The notes: a model not told the origin generated them from the sequence alone. DNA of 14,399 nt from UMGS1279 sp045577695 (GCA_045577695.1 JAZNIW010000023.1:1-14399); one strand, 5' to 3'; shown: positions 5,966 through 14,276, counted from the first letter of the stretch. Program-made: numbers and translations.

Positions 5966-8209
5966 ATGCCTCCCAGAAAGAAAAAAGAGTCTGCCAAAAA
6001 GGCGGTCAAATCGGCAGCCAATGCCTACATTGCCGGTGCCGGCACCGTGGTGGAACAGCAGGTGAGTGAAACCTTAAAATCCAACTTTATGCCTTATGCG
6101 ATGAGCGTTATTGTATCGCGTGCCATTCCCGAAATTGATGGATTCAAACCCTCTCACCGCAAATTATTATATACTATGCACACTATGGGTCTACTCAAAG
6201 GCGGTACGATCAAATCGGCAAATATCGTTGGCCGTACTATGCAGCTCAATCCCCACGGCGATGCCGCCATTTACGATACGATGGTTCGTCTGTCTGAGGG
6301 GAACGGCGCCTTGCTCCATCCTTTTGTTGCTTCGAAGGGTAGTTTTGGTAAGGCTTATTCGCGCGATATGCAGTGCGCCGCCGCCCGTTATACTGAGGCA
6401 AAATTGGCCCCTATTGCGGCAGAACTCTTTGCCGATATTGATAAAGACACCGTTGACTTTGTGGACAACTACGATGCCACTATGAAAGAGCCTACCTTGT
6501 TTCCCGTGACCTTTCCAACCGTGCTGGTCAATGCCAATATGGGCATTGCGGCCGGTATGGCAAGTTCTATCTGCCCTTTTAATTTAGAGGAAGTTTGCCG
6601 CACCACTATTGCTTTAATTAAGGACGAAGAGGCCAACCTGTTTGACACTCTGATTGCCCCTGATTTTTCCATCGGTGGCCAACTGCTTTACGACCGCGAA
6701 ACGATGCAAAAAATTTATCAAACCGGTCGCGGTGGTTTTAAAGTGCGGGGCGTTTATCAGTACGATAAATCTGCCAACTGTATTGAGATTACTGAAATCC
6801 CACCCACTACTACCACCGAAGCCATCATTGAGAAGGTGGTGGAACTGGCCAAGGCTAAAAAAATTACCGAAGTTAGCGATATTCGCGATGAAACTGATTT
6901 GAACGGTCTGAAAATTGCCATCGATTTAAAACGCGGAGTTGACCCCGATAAACTGATGAATCGTCTTTTTAAACTGACGCCTCTGCAAGATACTTTCTCT
7001 TGTAATTTCAACATTCTGATTGCGGGTACCCCACGGGTGATGGGAGTTCGTGAAATCCTAACCGAGTGGATTGCCTTCCGTACCGAGTGTATTCGTCGCC
7101 GCGTGTATTTCACCCTAACCAAGGCCAAAGACCGTCTGCACTTGTTGAAGGGTCTTTCCAAAATTTTGTTGGATATTGATAAGGCTATTCAAATCGTCCG
7201 CGAAACCGAAGAGGAAAAAGAGGTTGTTCCCAATTTGATGATAGGTTTCGGTATCGATGAAATTCAAGCCGAATACGTGGCTGAAATCAAATTGCGCCAC
7301 CTAAACCGTGAATATATTTTAAAACGCTTGGAAGATATTGCGGCTTTGGAAGAAGAAATTGCCGATATGGAGGCCATTTTAAATAGCCGCCGCCGTGTTA
7401 ATACCATTTTAATCAAAGAGTTAGAAGAGGTAATTCATAAGCACGCCCAGCCGCGCAAAACGGCCGTGTTATACGATTATACTTCAACCGACGATGTTGA
7501 AGAAGATCCGGTGAACGATTCACCGGTGCATTTGTTCTTTACTCGCGACGGATATTTCAAAAAAATTACGCCGCAATCGCTTCGTATGAGTGGTGAGCAA
7601 AAAATAAAAGAAGGAGACGAACTGGTTTTGGCCGAAGAGTCGACCAATGCAACCGAACTTCTTTTCTTCACCAACAAGTGTCAAGTTTATAAGGCAAAAA
7701 CCATCGACTTTTCTGACAGCAAGGCCAGTTTGCTGGGAGAGTATATTCCGGCAAAACTTGGCTTTGAGGAGGGCGAAGTACCGGTCGGTATGGTGCAAAC
7801 CAAGGATTACAAAGGAATTTTAATCTTTGTTTTCGAAAACGGTCGGGTCGCCAAGGTGGATTTATCTGCCTATTTTACCAAAACCAACCGCAAAAAACTC
7901 ATCGGTGCCTTTAGTGATAAGTTTAACCTCCATAGCATTGTATCGCTCAAAGAGGATGCCGAGATTTTATTGACCTCAACCAACGGGCGTATGTTGTTGT
8001 TGCATACCGGTGCTTTGGCCACCAAAACCACCCGTAATAACAGCGGTGTGGCTGTTATGACACAGCGTAAGGGGCAACGGGTATTTCAGGTTGAGCGATA
8101 TACCGAGGGGCGGCTTTTAAAGCCTCACCGTTACCGCACCAAAACTTTGCCGGCGGCCGGTAGTTTGCCTTCGACTGAAGAGCTTGGTGAACAAATTAGT
8201 ATGCTTTAA
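5966..8209 (+). CDS. parC: Type II DNA topoisomerase cleavage subunit (ParC/GyrA family)
   Basis: The product is 747 aa from ATG 5966, chosen for AAGGAAGGGG at 5947-5956. An upstream TTG (5936) in the same frame lacks a comparable site. A Lys-rich N-terminal tail precedes the breakage-reunion domain. This has FMPYAMSVIVSRAIPEIDG, the winged-helix block around GFKPSHRKLLY, and the catalytic Tyr142 in AAARYTEAKL, which forms the covalent link to cut DNA. A long coiled-coil tower region with EEEKEV and ALEEEIADME segments follows. From about residue 518 there is a degenerate six-bladed beta-pinwheel (FFTRDGYFKKI, NGRVAKVDL, TNGRMLLL). I see no GyrA box (QRRGGKG-like), which argues against a wrapping, supercoiling gyrase and for a ParC-like decatenase. 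In the fluoroquinolone-determining region the position equal to E. coli GyrA Ser83 is Ala100, while the acidic Asp87 equivalent (Asp104) is kept. It lies directly after the parE-like gene. Confidence 0.9.
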   Translation: MPPRKKKESAKKAVKSAANAYIAGAGTVVEQQVSETLKSNFMPYAMSVIVSRAIPEIDGFKPSHRKLLYTMHTMGLLKGGTIKSANIVGRTMQLNPHGDAAIYDTMVRLSEGNGALLHPFVASKGSFGKAYSRDMQCAAARYTEAKLAPIAAELFADIDKDTVDFVDNYDATMKEPTLFPVTFPTVLVNANMGIAAGMASSICPFNLEEVCRTTIALIKDEEANLFDTLIAPDFSIGGQLLYDRETMQKIYQTGRGGFKVRGVYQYDKSANCIEITEIPPTTTTEAIIEKVVELAKAKKITEVSDIRDETDLNGLKIAIDLKRGVDPDKLMNRLFKLTPLQDTFSCNFNILIAGTPRVMGVREILTEWIAFRTECIRRRVYFTLTKAKDRLHLLKGLSKILLDIDKAIQIVRETEEEKEVVPNLMIGFGIDEIQAEYVAEIKLRHLNREYILKRLEDIAALEEEIADMEAILNSRRRVNTILIKELEEVIHKHAQPRKTAVLYDYTSTDDVEEDPVNDSPVHLFFTRDGYFKKITPQSLRMSGEQKIKEGDELVLAEESTNATELLFFTNKCQVYKAKTIDFSDSKASLLGEYIPAKLGFEEGEVPVGMVQTKDYKGILIFVFENGRVAKVDLSAYFTKTNRKKLIGAFSDKFNLHSIVSLKEDAEILLTSTNGRMLLLHTGALATKTTRNNSGVAVMTQRKGQRVFQVERYTEGRLLKPHRYRTKTLPAAGSLPSTEELGEQISML

Positions 8210-8216
8210 AAAACAC

Positions 8217-8242
8217 AGCGGACAGGCAAATGCCTGTCCGCT
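8217..8242. terminator. Strong hairpin after parC, possibly a bidirectional terminator
   Basis: An 11-bp perfect stem, AGCGGACAGGC (8217-8227) with GCCTGTCCGCT (8232-8242), has an AAAT loop and begins 7 bases after the parC stop. On the + strand it is not followed by a T run. Read on the - strand, the stem is followed by TGT and six T residues, which is the more canonical terminator direction. Confidence 0.6.
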
Positions 8243-8267
8243 GCTGTCAACAAGATTTCCGGTTTTT

Positions 8268-8474
8268 TGCGTTTTGAAAAAATCCATTTGAATGTAGCAT
8301 AGTCGAAACAACTCGGCTTACCGTTGGATTTCACGGATTCCTTTTTCCGCCCATTTGGGTTTTCTTACCATTGTCCCTATGATCGGTCGGAAAAGGAAAC
8401 TGCCGAAAAAATACATCGAATGAGGGGAACCTCCCTCATATGACTATGGTTTTCAAAGGCGCCTTTTCCACGCA
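8268..8474. ncRNA. Possible structured RNA in the parC-valS gap (orientation unknown)
   Basis: Nested inverted repeats fold this gap into one long interrupted helix. From the outside in, TGCG 8268-8271 pairs with CGCA 8471-8474, GAAAA 8276-8280 with TTTTC 8464-8468, CC 8284-8285 with GG 8458-8459, TTTGAA 8287-8292 with TTCAAA 8452-8457, and CATAGTC 8298-8304 with GACTATG 8442-8448. The apex is TTCCTTTTTCCG 8338-8349 with CGGAAAAGGAA 8388-8398 (one bulge). A 7-bp side hairpin, ATGAGGG 8420-8426 with CCCTCAT 8433-8439, sits on the 3' side of the large internal loop. A rod with a big central bubble and a 3'-side hairpin is reminiscent of 6S RNA, but I recognise no conserved 6S sequence and found no clear promoter. 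It could also be chance pairing or a long valS leader. Confidence 0.28.
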
Positions 8475-8585
8475 TCTACCGCACAAACGCAAGCATTTCT
8501 TTGTTGACAGTAGTATTATCCCGCAAAATTTCCGGAATATTGTTGGAAATGAATGGAATTTTTGTGTTCAATTCTTGCAAAAAGA

Positions 8586-8614
8586 TTGACAAAAACAACA
8601 GATAGATATATCAT
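8586..8614 (+). promoter_or_regulatory. valS promoter
   Basis: TTGACA (8586-8591), a 17-bp spacer, then TATCAT (8609-8614): five of six at -10 and a perfect -35. The start near 8621 leaves a leader of about 40 bases containing GGAGG at 8651-8655, too short for a T-box antiterminator. Confidence 0.7.
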
Positions 8615-8662
8615 ATAAAATGTGTTATTCTTATGTTTTGAAAAAATATTGGAGGTTACATT

Positions 8663-11296
8663 GTGAAGGATATTGCAAAAATCTATGACCCTTCAGAGGT
8701 AGAAGATAGAATATACGACTTTTGGCTTAAAGGAAACTATTTTCACGCCAAAGTTGACCAAAAGAAAAAGCCTTATACCATTGTTATTCCGCCGCCCAAT
8801 ATCACCGGCCAACTTCATATGGGTCACGCGTTGGATAATACTCTGCAAGATATTCTTATTCGGTTTCGCCGTATGCAAGGATACTCGGCCTTGTGGATGC
8901 CGGGCACGGACCACGCCTCGATTGCAACCGAAGCCAAAATCGTAGAAGCTATGAAAGCCGAAGGAATCACCAAAGAGGATATCGGTCGCGATGGTTTTTT
9001 GGAACGCGCGTGGGCTTGGCGCGATAAGTTTGGCTCTCGTATTATTTCGCAACTGAAAAAACTTGGTTCTTCTTGTGATTGGGAGCGTGAGCGTTTTACT
9101 TTGGATGAGGGTTGCTCCAAAGCTGTCAAAGAGGTTTTCGTTCGTTTGTACGAAAAGGGATTGATTTATCGTGGTGAACGTATCATCAACTGGTGTCCCC
9201 ACTGTAAAACTTCCATTTCGGATGCCGAGGTTACCTATGAGGAAAAAGAGGGAAGCTTCTGGCATTTGCGTTATCCTTTAACCGATGGAAGCGGCTATTT
9301 GGAATTGGCCACCACCCGGCCTGAAACGATGATGGGGGATACCGCCGTTGCCGTTCACCCCGAAGATGAACGCTATCAACACCTCATTGGTAAAACCGTC
9401 CTGTTGCCACTTATGAATCGCGAGATTCCTATTGTGGCCGACGAATATGTAGAAATGGATTTCGGTACCGGTGTGGTAAAAATCACTCCCGCCCACGACC
9501 CTAACGATTTTGAAGTGGGTTTACGCCACCACTTGCCTATCATTAATATTATGACCGATGAAGCCATTATCAACGAAAACGGCGGGCGATACCAAGGGAT
9601 GGATCGTTACACCGCTCGCAAAGCCGTAGTGAAGGATTTGGAAGAAGGCGGCTTTTTGGTGAAGGTGGAAGCGATGAAGCACAATGTCGGAGCTTGCTAC
9701 CGTTGTAATTCGGTGGTAGAACCTCGCATCTCCAAACAATGGTTTGTCAAAATGGAACCGCTGGCCAAACCGGCGATCGACACCGTGAAAAACGGCGAGA
9801 TTAAGCTCATTCCCGCCCGCTTTGAAAAAACCTATTATAATTGGATGGAAAACATCAAAGATTGGTGCATCTCGCGTCAACTTTGGTGGGGACATCGCAT
9901 TCCCGCTTGGTATTGTGAAGAGTGCGGCGAGGTGATGGTTGCTAAAGAGGAACCGATGGCCTGCTGCAAGTGCGGCAGTCAAAAACTCCGTCAAGATGAG
10001 GATACTTTAGACACTTGGTTCTCCTCGGCACTCTGGCCCTTTTCCACTCTTGGTTGGCCCGAAAAAACCGAAGAATTAGATTATTTCTATCCGACCAGCA
10101 CCTTGGTGACCGGTTATGATATTATCTTCTTCTGGGTAGCTCGTATGATTTTTTCCGGTCTGGAATACACCGGCACCCCTCCTTTTAACACCGTCTTGTT
10201 CCACGGTATTGTTCGCGATGACCAAGGCCGCAAAATGTCCAAATCGCTGGGCAACGGCATTGATCCGCTACAAGAGATTTCTACCTTTGGCGCCGATGCC
10301 TTGCGCTTCACTCTAGCTACCGGCAATACCCCCGGCAACGATATGCGCTATTCCTCCGAACGTGTTTCGGCCAGCCGAAATTTTGCGAATAAAATTTGGA
10401 ATGCCGCCCGTTTCTTGTTGATGAATTTAGAAGATAATGAGCCGGCACCCCACATTCCCGAATATCTTTCCATAGAGGATAAGTGGATTCTTTCAAAATT
10501 CAACATTCTCACCAAAGAGGTAACCGAAAATTTGGAAAAATTCGAACTCGGCTTGGCTGTGGCTAAACTCTATGACTTCATTTGGGATGTTTTTTGCGAC
10601 TGGTATATTGAACTGTCCAAGATTAAACTGAACGGGAAGGATATAACCGCCGCCAAAACTGCCAAGGCAGTTTTGGTCTATGTCTTCTCCGAAACGATGA
10701 AATTGCTCCATCCCTTTATGCCTTTTATTACCGAAGAAATTTGGCAGGCACTGCCGCATGAGGGTGACTCCATTATGGTTTCCAAGTGGCCTGAGTATTC
10801 TGCCGATTTGGATTTTGCGGAAGACGAGCAGGAGTTCCAAATCATTATGGATGCCATCCGTGCAATTCGCATTCGTAGAAATGAAATGAATGTTCCGCCT
10901 TCCAAAAAAGCAAAGGTGGTTATTTCATCCGAGCGAGGCGAGTTGTTTGCTCGTTGTGCCTCCTTTATTGAGCGTTTGGCCTACGCCTCAGAGGTACAGT
11001 GGGATAACGACTATAATCCAAGCGGTGCCGTTTGTGTGGTGACCGATGCTGCTACCATTTATATTCCTATGAACGAGTTGATTGATTTTGCGGCAGAAAA
11101 AGAGCGTCTAACTAAGGATTTGGAAAAAGCAATGGCCGACAGGGCGTTCTTCGAAGGGAAATTAAACAACCAAAATTTCGTGGCCAAGGCTCCTGAAAAG
11201 GTGGTTGCTGCCCAACGTGAACAATTGGCTAAGGTATTAGAGCGCATTGAGAACTTAAACCAAAGTTTGGCCGATGTGGAAAAACAAATGGCATAA
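8663..11296 (+). CDS. valS: Valyl-tRNA synthetase
   Basis: The 877-aa enzyme charges tRNA-Val with valine in the cytoplasm using ATP. GTG 8663 is the start, 7 bases after GGAGG. It is a class I synthetase of the Val/Ile/Leu group with all expected parts. The HIGH signature is HMGH at 52-55 within PPPNITGQLHMGHALD. The CP1 editing domain shows TTRPETMMGDTAVAVHP and the GTGVVKITPAHDPNDFE block, used to hydrolyse mischarged Thr-tRNA. KMSKS is at 524-528. The anticodon-binding helical domain follows, with FVKAP-type sequence near the end. The last ~65 residues form the Lys/Glu-rich coiled-coil arm typical of ValRS. Two Cys clusters, CPHC (178-181) and CEEC (418-421) with CCKC (434-437), look like zinc knuckles. 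Full length is as expected. The same-strand folC lies 75 bases downstream. Confidence 0.97.
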   Translation: MKDIAKIYDPSEVEDRIYDFWLKGNYFHAKVDQKKKPYTIVIPPPNITGQLHMGHALDNTLQDILIRFRRMQGYSALWMPGTDHASIATEAKIVEAMKAEGITKEDIGRDGFLERAWAWRDKFGSRIISQLKKLGSSCDWERERFTLDEGCSKAVKEVFVRLYEKGLIYRGERIINWCPHCKTSISDAEVTYEEKEGSFWHLRYPLTDGSGYLELATTRPETMMGDTAVAVHPEDERYQHLIGKTVLLPLMNREIPIVADEYVEMDFGTGVVKITPAHDPNDFEVGLRHHLPIINIMTDEAIINENGGRYQGMDRYTARKAVVKDLEEGGFLVKVEAMKHNVGACYRCNSVVEPRISKQWFVKMEPLAKPAIDTVKNGEIKLIPARFEKTYYNWMENIKDWCISRQLWWGHRIPAWYCEECGEVMVAKEEPMACCKCGSQKLRQDEDTLDTWFSSALWPFSTLGWPEKTEELDYFYPTSTLVTGYDIIFFWVARMIFSGLEYTGTPPFNTVLFHGIVRDDQGRKMSKSLGNGIDPLQEISTFGADALRFTLATGNTPGNDMRYSSERVSASRNFANKIWNAARFLLMNLEDNEPAPHIPEYLSIEDKWILSKFNILTKEVTENLEKFELGLAVAKLYDFIWDVFCDWYIELSKIKLNGKDITAAKTAKAVLVYVFSETMKLLHPFMPFITEEIWQALPHEGDSIMVSKWPEYSADLDFAEDEQEFQIIMDAIRAIRIRRNEMNVPPSKKAKVVISSERGELFARCASFIERLAYASEVQWDNDYNPSGAVCVVTDAATIYIPMNELIDFAAEKERLTKDLEKAMADRAFFEGKLNNQNFVAKAPEKVVAAQREQLAKVLERIENLNQSLADVEKQMA

Positions 11297-11309
11297 CTTT
11301 CTTAAAAAA

Positions 11310-11336
11310 GGCGGTGGAGTAATGCACTCCGCCGCC
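11310..11336 (+). terminator. Hairpin after valS
   Basis: An 11-bp stem (one G-T pair), GGCGGTGGAGT 11310-11320 with ACTCCGCCGCC 11326-11336, has a 5-base loop and is followed by CTTTCTC. It is preceded by an A-rich run. It lies between valS and folC; the weak T run suggests partial termination, so folC may still receive valS readthrough. Confidence 0.6.
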
Positions 11337-11371
11337 CTTTCTCTACCAATGAAAGGAGAAAAGGCAAACCT

Positions 11372-12646
11372 ATGACCTATTCGGAAGCTTTATCCTACAT
11401 CCATTCTCTCAATCGTTTCGGCATCAAACCGGGGCTTAAACGTATTACCACATTGTTGCGCCTTTTGGGTAATCCGCAAGATGATTTGGCGGTTATACAC
11501 GTCGCCGGTACAAACGGTAAGGGATCTACTGCTACGGCACTTAGTCGTATTATGCAAGTGGCCGGCTACCAAACGGGATTATTTATTTCCCCTTTTGTCG
11601 TAGAGTTTTGTGAACGGATTCAAATCAACCAAACCTATATTCCTAAAAAAGATTTGGCGCGGTGGACTGAAAAAATTGTGCCTCTCGCCGAACGGGTAGG
11701 GGCGCAGTTAGGGGATGCAGTTACCGAGTTTGAGTTTATTACAGCTCTGGCCTTTTGTTATTTTCAAGAACAAAAATGCGAACGGGTGGTTTTAGAAACC
11801 GGTCTCGGCGGCCGATTGGATAGTACGAACGTTGTGTCGCATCCGCTTTGCGCCGTTCTGACCAAAATCGATTTAGACCACATCGCCGTCTTGGGCAACA
11901 CCATTGAACAAATCGCTTTGGAAAAATGCGGCATTATTAAGCCACGGTGTCCGGTGGTGGTTTCATCCGGCCAAAAAGCGGGGGCACTTTCTACCATACA
12001 AACGGTTGCCGCCCAAAAAAAAGCCCCTCTCATCGTAACCCATACTGGTGCGGTTGAAGGGTTGACCGTTGCAGCCTATGGGTCGCAGTTTAAGTATCGG
12101 GGACTTTCGCTCTCGATTCCCTTGGCCGGTGCACATCAGGTAGAAAATATGGTCACCGCCGCCGAAACGGCCCTGCAACTTGGTGTGATGCCTGCGGCCA
12201 TCGAAGAGGGAATTGCTCATACCGTCTTTCCTGCGCGGTTAGAGGTTTTACAACAGGAACCTTTGGTTCTGCTGGATGGCGCTCACAACCAAAACGGAGC
12301 AGCCGCACTTTCCAATTATTTAAAAAACTTCTCTCTTTCTCCGATTGCTATTATTGGTATGATGCAGGATAAAGATTGTACCGCCGCCTTGGAACAGATT
12401 ATTCCTCATTGCCATTCGGTTATCACCGTAACGGTTATGGGGAATGCCCGTGCTGCCCAAGCAGAAACTTTAGCCGAATTGGTCGCGCCGTATGGCAAAC
12501 CTGTAATCGCTGCGTCCAATTACGGTGCGGCGCTTGATATGGCAAAAGAGGAGGCCAAAAAAAATCGACTTCCCATTTTGATTTGCGGCTCATTGTATTT
12601 AGCGTCGGACATTCGTCCGTTGGCATTAAAAGCGTTAAAAAACTAA
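11372..12646 (+). CDS. folC: Folylpolyglutamate synthase / dihydrofolate synthase
   Basis: The 424-aa Mur-ligase-family enzyme adds glutamate to tetrahydrofolates (and in bifunctional forms to dihydropteroate), using ATP, to retain and activate folates in the cytosol. The sequence shows the ATP-binding GTNGKGS at 46-52 and the folate/metal region FISPFVVEFCERI at 71-83. TEFEFITALAF is at 118-128 and VVLETGLGGRLDSTN at 139-153. The TKIDLDHIAVLG and IALEKCGIIK block with the carbamylated-Lys-type region lies at 164-190, and the C-terminal domain start is LLDGAHNQNGA. The usual TSPH is ISPF here. ATG 11372 is preceded by AAAGGAGAAAAGG at 11352-11364. The valS-folC order is common in Firmicutes. 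A strong terminator closes the pair downstream. Confidence 0.95.
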   Translation: MTYSEALSYIHSLNRFGIKPGLKRITTLLRLLGNPQDDLAVIHVAGTNGKGSTATALSRIMQVAGYQTGLFISPFVVEFCERIQINQTYIPKKDLARWTEKIVPLAERVGAQLGDAVTEFEFITALAFCYFQEQKCERVVLETGLGGRLDSTNVVSHPLCAVLTKIDLDHIAVLGNTIEQIALEKCGIIKPRCPVVVSSGQKAGALSTIQTVAAQKKAPLIVTHTGAVEGLTVAAYGSQFKYRGLSLSIPLAGAHQVENMVTAAETALQLGVMPAAIEEGIAHTVFPARLEVLQQEPLVLLDGAHNQNGAAALSNYLKNFSLSPIAIIGMMQDKDCTAALEQIIPHCHSVITVTVMGNARAAQAETLAELVAPYGKPVIAASNYGAALDMAKEEAKKNRLPILICGSLYLASDIRPLALKALKN

Positions 12647-12678
12647 TTTTCGACACGACAATTTGATAAGATTTTCAT

Positions 12679-12719
12679 ATGGACAAGCCTACAATAGAAA
12701 AAAGGCTTGTCCATTTTTT
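12679..12719 (+). terminator. Strong intrinsic terminator between folC and spoIIAA
   Basis: A perfect 12-bp stem, ATGGACAAGCCT (12679-12690) with AGGCTTGTCCAT (12703-12714), has a 12-base A-rich loop and T residues at 12714-12719. It ends only 17 bases before the spoIIAA start codon. The loop contains a TACAAT sequence (12690-12695) resembling a -10 box. Confidence 0.85.
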
Positions 12720-12736
12720 ATTATAAGGAGGAAAAA

Positions 12737-13072
12737 ATGTCTGTTCGTATTGTAGTGAAAGGCGAAGTGGTTACCGCCTGCCTAGAGGGAGAAATCGACC
12801 ATCATTCGGCCGCCGAAATGCGGCAGGAAATCGACCAATCGGTTGCGGACCATCACCCCACACTCTTGGTGTTGGATTTTAAAAATATATCCTTTATGGA
12901 TAGTTCCGGTATTGGTTTGGTGATGGGACGGTATAAAACTGTTAGTGAAATTGGCGGTGAGTTGGCTATTATCAATACGTCGCCGCAAATTGGTAAGGTA
13001 ATGCGATTGGCCGGTATGGAGCGGCTGGCACAAATAGGAATGGAGGAAACCGTTTATGAAAGCAAGCAATAA
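12737..13072 (+). CDS. spoIIAA: Anti-sigma-F factor antagonist SpoIIAA
   Basis: The 111-aa STAS-domain protein is the anti-anti-sigma factor of the forespore switch. Unphosphorylated it binds SpoIIAB and frees sigma F; SpoIIAB phosphorylates and inactivates it, and SpoIIE phosphatase reverses this. The phospho-acceptor motif FMDSSGIGLVMGRYK is intact, with the conserved second serine (Ser57, equal to B. subtilis Ser58). Start ATG 12737 follows a near-perfect AAGGAGG (12725-12731). A longer in-frame start at 12707 would lie inside the terminator stem and is rejected. The frame overlaps spoIIAB by 17 bases. No sigma-H-type promoter was recognisable just upstream. Confidence 0.95.
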   Translation: MSVRIVVKGEVVTACLEGEIDHHSAAEMRQEIDQSVADHHPTLLVLDFKNISFMDSSGIGLVMGRYKTVSEIGGELAIINTSPQIGKVMRLAGMERLAQIGMEETVYESKQ

Positions 13073-13499
13073 ATTTACGTTGAAAATTCCGTCGCGCTCG
13101 GCGAATGAGAGTTTTGCTCGTGTGGCGGTTGCATCTTTTGTCGCACAACTCGACCCCACTTTAGAAGAACTCAGCGATATCAAAACTGCCGTTTCCGAGG
13201 CAGTTACCAACAGCATTGTGCACGCGTATCCCAACGAAATTGGTGCAATATACATAGCGGTGGAATTATTTGAAGATCGAAGTGTAAAAATTCGCATTCG
13301 CGATACCGGTTGCGGTATGGAAGATGTTGAACAAGCGATGCAACCGCTTTTTACCACTATAGGGGGCGAGCGATCGGGTCTCGGCTTCTCGGTTATGCAG
13401 AGTTTTATGGATTCGTTAAAGGTTACATCAAAGTTAGGAAAGGGAACGGTCATCGTGATGAAAAAAAACTTCTCCCTTCGCATTGGAAAAAATGGATAG
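13056..13499 (+). CDS. spoIIAB: Anti-sigma-F factor / serine kinase SpoIIAB
   Basis: The 147-aa GHKL-fold kinase holds sigma F inactive and phosphorylates SpoIIAA with ATP. The N box EAVTNSIVHAYP carries Glu48 and Asn52. The G1 box is RDTGCGMED with Asp83, and the ATP lid and G2 box is TTIGGERSGLGFSVM at 101-115. Residues 14-32 (RSANESFARVAVASFVAQ) match the surface that contacts both sigma F and SpoIIAA. ATG 13056 has GGAGG at 13042-13046 and lies inside the end of spoIIAA, so translation is coupled. Length matches the family (about 146). Confidence 0.96.
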   Translation: MKASNKFTLKIPSRSANESFARVAVASFVAQLDPTLEELSDIKTAVSEAVTNSIVHAYPNEIGAIYIAVELFEDRSVKIRIRDTGCGMEDVEQAMQPLFTTIGGERSGLGFSVMQSFMDSLKVTSKLGKGTVIVMKKNFSLRIGKNG

Positions 13500-14145
13500 A
13501 GAGGCATTGGTAACCAATAATTTAAAATTGGTTCATTCTTGTTGCAAACGGTTCCGCGGTCGCGGAGTCGAGTATGACGATTTGTACGGTGCCGGTTGCT
13601 TGGGTTTGGTTAAGGCGGCCAACGCCTTTCAAGAGGAATTGGGCTTTTGCTTTTCAACTTATGCTGTTCCGGTCATTTTGGGGGAAATCAAACGGCTTTT
13701 TCGTGATGGTGGTTCGCTCAAGGTATCGCGCGGCCTAAAAGAACTTTCCTTGCGGGCAACCCGAACCAAGGATGCTTTGTGCTTGCAGTTGGGGCGCGAG
13801 CCGCATTTGTCAGAATTAGCCGAAGCGTTGGGGGTTACCCCCGAAGAAACTGCCGAAGCACTTTGTGTCGCCGTGCCGCCAACCTCTCTTAGCTATGTTG
13901 ACCAAGATGGGGGCGTTAAAGAGTTGGAAATCGGACTGAGCGAAAGCGCAGAGGACGTTGTTGCCAACCGATTGGCATTACGGCAGGTGCTAGAGCGGCT
14001 GGAAGAAAAAGATCGCGACCTGATTACCCTGCGCTATTTTGGACATAAAACCCAATGCGAAACGGCTAAAATCATTGGTATGACACAGGTGCAGGTTTCT
14101 CGCCGAGAGAAAAAAATATTGCAGATGATGAGTGATTTTTTCTAA
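13492..14145 (+). CDS. sigF: RNA polymerase forespore-specific sigma factor sigma F
   Basis: The product is 217 aa and is the first compartment-specific sigma factor of sporulation, active in the forespore once freed from SpoIIAB. Region 2 is clear (YDDLYGAGCLGLVKAANAF, STYAVPVILGEIKRLFRD, residues 28-72). Region 3 follows (GREPHLSELAEALGVTPEE), then region 4 with the helix-turn-helix KTQCETAKIIGMTQVQVSRREKKIL at 186-210. I chose ATG 13492, which overlaps the spoIIAB stop by 8 bases; a TTG at 13483 in the same frame is an alternative. The preceding site is weak (GGAAAA), so expression probably depends on coupling to spoIIAB. At 217 aa it is somewhat shorter than B. subtilis SigF (255), mostly at the N-terminus. 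Sigma G is similar, but position after spoIIAB identifies sigma F. Confidence 0.93.
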   Translation: MDREALVTNNLKLVHSCCKRFRGRGVEYDDLYGAGCLGLVKAANAFQEELGFCFSTYAVPVILGEIKRLFRDGGSLKVSRGLKELSLRATRTKDALCLQLGREPHLSELAEALGVTPEETAEALCVAVPPTSLSYVDQDGGVKELEIGLSESAEDVVANRLALRQVLERLEEKDRDLITLRYFGHKTQCETAKIIGMTQVQVSRREKKILQMMSDFF

Positions 14146-14276
14146 TTTTCCGGTATCGAGAGGGAACATAGAACAAGGACCATTCCACAAAGTTCTTGAA
14201 ATTACACCATATTTTGTGGTCGAAAAGAAAGGGTTACACAAAACAAAAAAAGTTTGAAAAAATCGAAAAAAAGGTG

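Larger units (their letters stand above)
8210..8662. other. 453-bp gene-free gap between parC and valS
   Basis: I see no credible coding frame here. The gap holds the hairpin at 8217-8242, the inverted-repeat cluster at 8268-8474, an AT-rich stretch and the valS promoter at 8586-8614. There is no T-box motif (AGGGTGGNACCGCG-like) ahead of valS. Confidence 0.8.

Noticed and set aside
8504..8532. TTGACA at 8504-8509 as a second valS promoter
   Set aside because: No acceptable -10 hexamer occurs 16-19 bases downstream, while the promoter at 8586-8614 is clearly better.
8210..8662. T-box, tmRNA, RNase P RNA or SRP RNA in the gap
   Set aside because: I searched by eye for their conserved cores and found none. 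Only the generic inverted-repeat structure remains.
13483..13491. TTG 13483 as the sigF start
   Set aside because: ATG 13492 fits better as an overlap-coupled start with spoIIAB; the TTG adds only three residues and no better ribosome site.
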